Source: Candidatus Zhuqueibacterota bacterium
GTDB taxonomy: Bacteria; Zhuqueibacterota; Zhuqueibacteria; Residuimicrobiales; Krinioviventaceae
Length of the DNA: 64,000 nt
Direction: 5' to 3'
Assembly (NCBI GenBank): GCA_016928775.1
Contig: JAFGKD010000133.1
Span: 1 to 64,000, forward strand
Shown here: in pieces, positions 61,556 through 64,000 of the stretch
Position numbering within the stretch: the first letter of the stretch is position 1
Layout of the letters: each line of letters begins with the position of its first letter
The notes under the pieces: generated by a model
Database searches by the model: none
What the model saw: only the letters and a program-made list of their open reading frames with translations
What the model was told of the DNA's origin: nothing
Made by a program: the position numbers and the translations under genes

Positions 61556-63040
61556 TTACTCTTCTTTTAAAATCGGCAATGTCACTTGAAAAGTCGAGCC
61601 GACGTTTTCTTCGCTTTGGACATCAATATAACCATGATGATCTTCGGCGATTTTTTTGGCGATGGATAATCCCAGTCCCGTGCCGGTGATCTTTTTAGCC
61701 ACTGCATTTTGTGCTCGATAGAATTCATCAAATATATTTTTTTGTGCTTCCCGGGAAATTCCAATGCCGGTATCAATGACCTGCACGCGAATGTGCGAAT
61801 TTGTTCGTTTCACGTTCACCGTCACTTTGCCTTGCGCCGGCGTGTATTTTATCGCATTGCTGATCAGGTTGGCAAAAAGACGCGACAAATCTTCTCTGTT
61901 GCCCCGGATGACCGGCACGTTATCATCGATATCAAGCTGCAAAATTTGTGATTTCGAATCCGCGCGGTTGCGATAAAAATCAACTGTCTCTCTGACCACC
62001 TCACCAATATCGAGATCTCGCATCTCCTTTAAGGATTTTTTTCGGTCAATACGCGACAGGTCCAATAAATCATTGATCAGTGCAATGAGTGCATGCGCGC
62101 GATCACGTGACCTTATGATCATTTCACGTTCTGTTTCCGGTTTGCCAGCCATGATGCCATCAATAATTAAATTTAAATAGCCCTCGATGGCGCCCAGCGG
62201 TGCTTTGAGCTCGTGCGCGACATAGCTCATAAAATCGGATTTCATCTTTTCGATTTTTTTCTCTTCAGTCACATCAATGAGCACCGCAACCGTGCCGATG
62301 CACTCTTTGTTCTCATCGATGATGGGCGTGATGCTGGCTTCAATCGCTCGTCCATAAATCGTATCGAATTGCAAGCGGGTCGTTTTCAGGTCTTCCTGCA
62401 CTTCCTGGAGACTGTCAACGATCGACTTTTTCAAATCAGGATTGCGGATAATTTCGTCAAACGTATGCCCGATGGCGCGACCTTCGCTTAAGCGCATGAT
62501 TTTTGAAGCCATCGGATTTATCAGAACAATCTGACCTTGTCGATTGATCGCAATGACGCCCTCGCTCATGGAATTGATGATCGTCAGCGTGCGCGCGCGC
62601 TCGTTGCTGCATTCGAGCATGTTACGATCGCGCTCCTCTCGCAGCATTTGCACTTCGTGCAGATGAAGACGATGCTCCATGCCGCGTTCGATTTTTGCCA
62701 ACAGTTCATCCGGATTGAACGGTTTGGGGAGATAATCGTACGCCCCCTTGCGCCCGGCAGTGATGGCATTTTCGAGCGTGGCGTATCCGGTGATGACGAT
62801 GATCACCATCTCTTTTTGCAGGCGACTTGTCTCTTCAAGAAGCTGCATGCCATCCATTTCCGGCATCATGATATCCGTTAGGACGATGTCATAGTCATTC
62901 TTTTTAATCTTATCGAGCCCAACGAGACCATTTTCAGCCTCATCTACCGAATAACCACTCATCTCCAAAATTTGCCGGCAACCCGAGCGAATGACTTCCT
63001 CGTCATCGATAATTAATATTTTCCCTTCAGTTGTTGCCAT
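61556..63040 (-). CDS. Hybrid response regulator-PAS-histidine kinase
   Basis: The 494-residue protein has a receiver domain (phospho-acceptor Asp56 in 'DIVLTDIMMPEMDG') and a PAS sensor (about 150-260). A histidine kinase with His276 in 'SYVAHELKAPLG' and an ATPase domain ('DTGIGISREAQKNIF', 'GTGLGLSIAKKI') follows. It has no membrane segment, so it senses a cytoplasmic signal. The start at 63040 sits just after the stop of the upstream response regulator. Its proximity to the DRTGG, rex and hydrogenase genes suggests redox or H2-related control, which is inference. Confidence 0.9.
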   Translation of the reverse strand: MATTEGKILIIDDEEVIRSGCRQILEMSGYSVDEAENGLVGLDKIKKNDYDIVLTDIMMPEMDGMQLLEETSRLQKEMVIIVITGYATLENAITAGRKGAYDYLPKPFNPDELLAKIERGMEHRLHLHEVQMLREERDRNMLECSNERARTLTIINSMSEGVIAINRQGQIVLINPMASKIMRLSEGRAIGHTFDEIIRNPDLKKSIVDSLQEVQEDLKTTRLQFDTIYGRAIEASITPIIDENKECIGTVAVLIDVTEEKKIEKMKSDFMSYVAHELKAPLGAIEGYLNLIIDGIMAGKPETEREMIIRSRDRAHALIALINDLLDLSRIDRKKSLKEMRDLDIGEVVRETVDFYRNRADSKSQILQLDIDDNVPVIRGNREDLSRLFANLISNAIKYTPAQGKVTVNVKRTNSHIRVQVIDTGIGISREAQKNIFDEFYRAQNAVAKKITGTGLGLSIAKKIAEDHHGYIDVQSEENVGSTFQVTLPILKEE

Positions 63041-63045
63041 TGATT

Positions 63046-63432
63046 CTACTCTTGCAAGAGTTTTTGTACCCGCTGCAAAAGCTCGGCAGGTTTGAGCGGT
63101 TTTGCCGCATAGTCGTCTACTTTCATCCATTCCTGGTCTTTTGCAAGCTCGAATGTAAAACCGGTTTTTTCTTCTGCGGACGTCAACATCAGAATCGGCA
63201 GATCGCGCGTCTTTTCGTTCTCGCGGATGCCATAAGCGACGGTAAAACCGGAATCCAGTTCCTCCATAATCAAATCAAGGATGGCCAAATCATAGTGCGT
63301 GGAGCGAACTTTGGCCAGGGCTTCTGCCGAAGAGCCTGCCGTGTCAATGTCGTAACCAGAGGTTTCCAGGATAGTCTTGTTGATTTCGATAAAATCAGGG
63401 TCATCATCAACAAGCAGAATTTTTTTTGCCAT
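63046..63432 (-). CDS. Single-domain response regulator
   Basis: The 128-residue receiver domain has acceptor Asp53 ('YDLAILDLIMEELD') and the usual 'KPLKPAELL' near the end. It has no output domain, so it is a CheY-like phospho-relay element. A start at 63447 would add five residues; neither has a strong ribosome site. It lies between two kinase genes. Confidence 0.88.
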   Translation of the reverse strand: MAKKILLVDDDPDFIEINKTILETSGYDIDTAGSSAEALAKVRSTHYDLAILDLIMEELDSGFTVAYGIRENEKTRDLPILMLTSAEEKTGFTFELAKDQEWMKVDDYAAKPLKPAELLQRVQKLLQE

Positions 63433-63489
63433 AGTATTTTTCACCATTTTTGTGTCAATCTTTGAATTAAAGACTTTAGCCGATATACA

Positions 63490-64000
63490 TCAAGTCTTTT
63501 TTATGTGCAGAGGAGATTTTTCGAGTTTTTTTTCCGTGACTGAGTGGGCGGGTAAATAGATAGTAAAGATGCTGCCACGACCGATTTCGCTATCCACTTT
63601 AATTTCACCCTGGTGTTTTTGTATAATGCCATAGGCGATGGCCATGCCCAGGCCGGTGCCTTCGCCAACTGGTTTGGTTGTGTAAAACGGATCAAAAATT
63701 CGTTCGAGCGTTACCTTGCTCATGCCCGGACCAGTATCCTCTATGGAAAGATAGACGCGCTCACTCTTTGGAGAATTGCCGGTTTTGAGAAAAAGTTGCC
63801 CATGGCCTTTCATTGCTTCGGCGGCATTCAGCAAGATGTTAAGAATCACCTGTTGCATCTGGAAACGATCCACCAGAACCGGCCTCAAGTTCGGCTCATA
63901 GATCTTTGTTATATGGATGTTTTGAAAAAGCGCCTGGTCGGTCACCAGGTTTAGTGTATTCTCCACAATTTGATTGAGACGCGCCTCTCGCCGTTCCATT
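63490..64000 (-). CDS. Histidine kinase, C-terminal part (cut by the window edge)
   Basis: The final 170 residues of a histidine kinase are visible: an N-box 'NILLNAAEAMKGHGQ', a G1 'EDTGPGMSKVTLERIFDPF' and a G2 'GEGTGLGMAIAYGI'. The remainder lies beyond 64000. The NtrB-like ATPase type suggests a partner for the response regulator downstream. Confidence 0.85.
   Translation of the reverse strand, partial: MERREARLNQIVENTLNLVTDQALFQNIHITKIYEPNLRPVLVDRFQMQQVILNILLNAAEAMKGHGQLFLKTGNSPKSERVYLSIEDTGPGMSKVTLERIFDPFYTTKPVGEGTGLGMAIAYGIIQKHQGEIKVDSEIGRGSIFTIYLPAHSVTEKKLEKSPLHIKKT

Noticed and set aside
1..64000. CRISPR arrays, prophage or integrases
   Set aside because: No regularly spaced repeats, no cas, integrase, terminase or transposase genes were seen.

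Overview
The window looks like a chromosomal segment of a Gram-negative bacterium of the FCB/KSB1/Calditrichota type. That placement is an inference. It rests on five secreted proteins ending in the 'YPNPFN ... LVDG ... AG.H.V.WDG ... SG.Y.Y.L ... KMLL' C-terminal sorting module, on a TIGR03545/TIGR03546 pair, and on moderate GC content. No rRNA, tRNA, CRISPR array, integrase or transposase was seen.

Layout. Positions 1-7500 hold a dispersed non-coding repeat, a lipoprotein sulfatase overlapping purH, and two AT-rich secreted proteins, each followed by a strong terminator. A large inverted-repeat element lies at 7222-7348. Positions 7500-20750 (plus strand) carry housekeeping and envelope genes: PBP1A, a YitT protein, an Nramp-like transporter, a STAS protein on the minus strand, a Tat-exported GH3 enzyme, a polyferredoxin-like protein and the TIGR03546/03545 pair. 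Positions 20760-28200 contain an orphan CXXXY-type CcmE, an M28 peptidase, a PstS-like lipoprotein and two carbohydrate-binding secreted proteins. Positions 28340-46770 (minus strand) are accessory: a giant metalloprotease/VWA protein, a C39-like peptidase on an AT-rich patch, two paralogous SnoaL-like proteins, an SDR-membrane-TPR operon, a sigma-54 activator with a GAF domain, and a 1193-residue Ser/Thr kinase-ATPase-TPR protein.

The most striking part is 46990-61140, one long minus-strand operon with mostly 1-20 base gene overlaps. Its order is rex, a HydB-like Fe-S subunit, a HydG-like FAD/[2Fe-2S] subunit, a HydN/CooF-like ferredoxin, NuoH-, NuoB-, NuoC- and NuoD-like subunits of a group 4 [NiFe] hydrogenase with all four Ni-binding cysteines, a NuoL/MrpA-like pump, an MbhD-MbhE fusion, MrpB, C, D, E, F and G, then a TumE-type toxin-antitoxin-like pair with its own promoter, a NuoI-like ferredoxin and a HycI-type maturation protease. 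I infer a membrane hydrogenase that couples NAD(P)H and/or ferredoxin oxidation to H2 production or uptake and to Na+/H+ translocation, under the NADH-sensing repressor Rex. Upstream lie a DRTGG protein and two-component genes.

Several unrelated palindromic repeats sit in the gaps of the hydrogenase operon and elsewhere. The window ends inside a histidine kinase gene.
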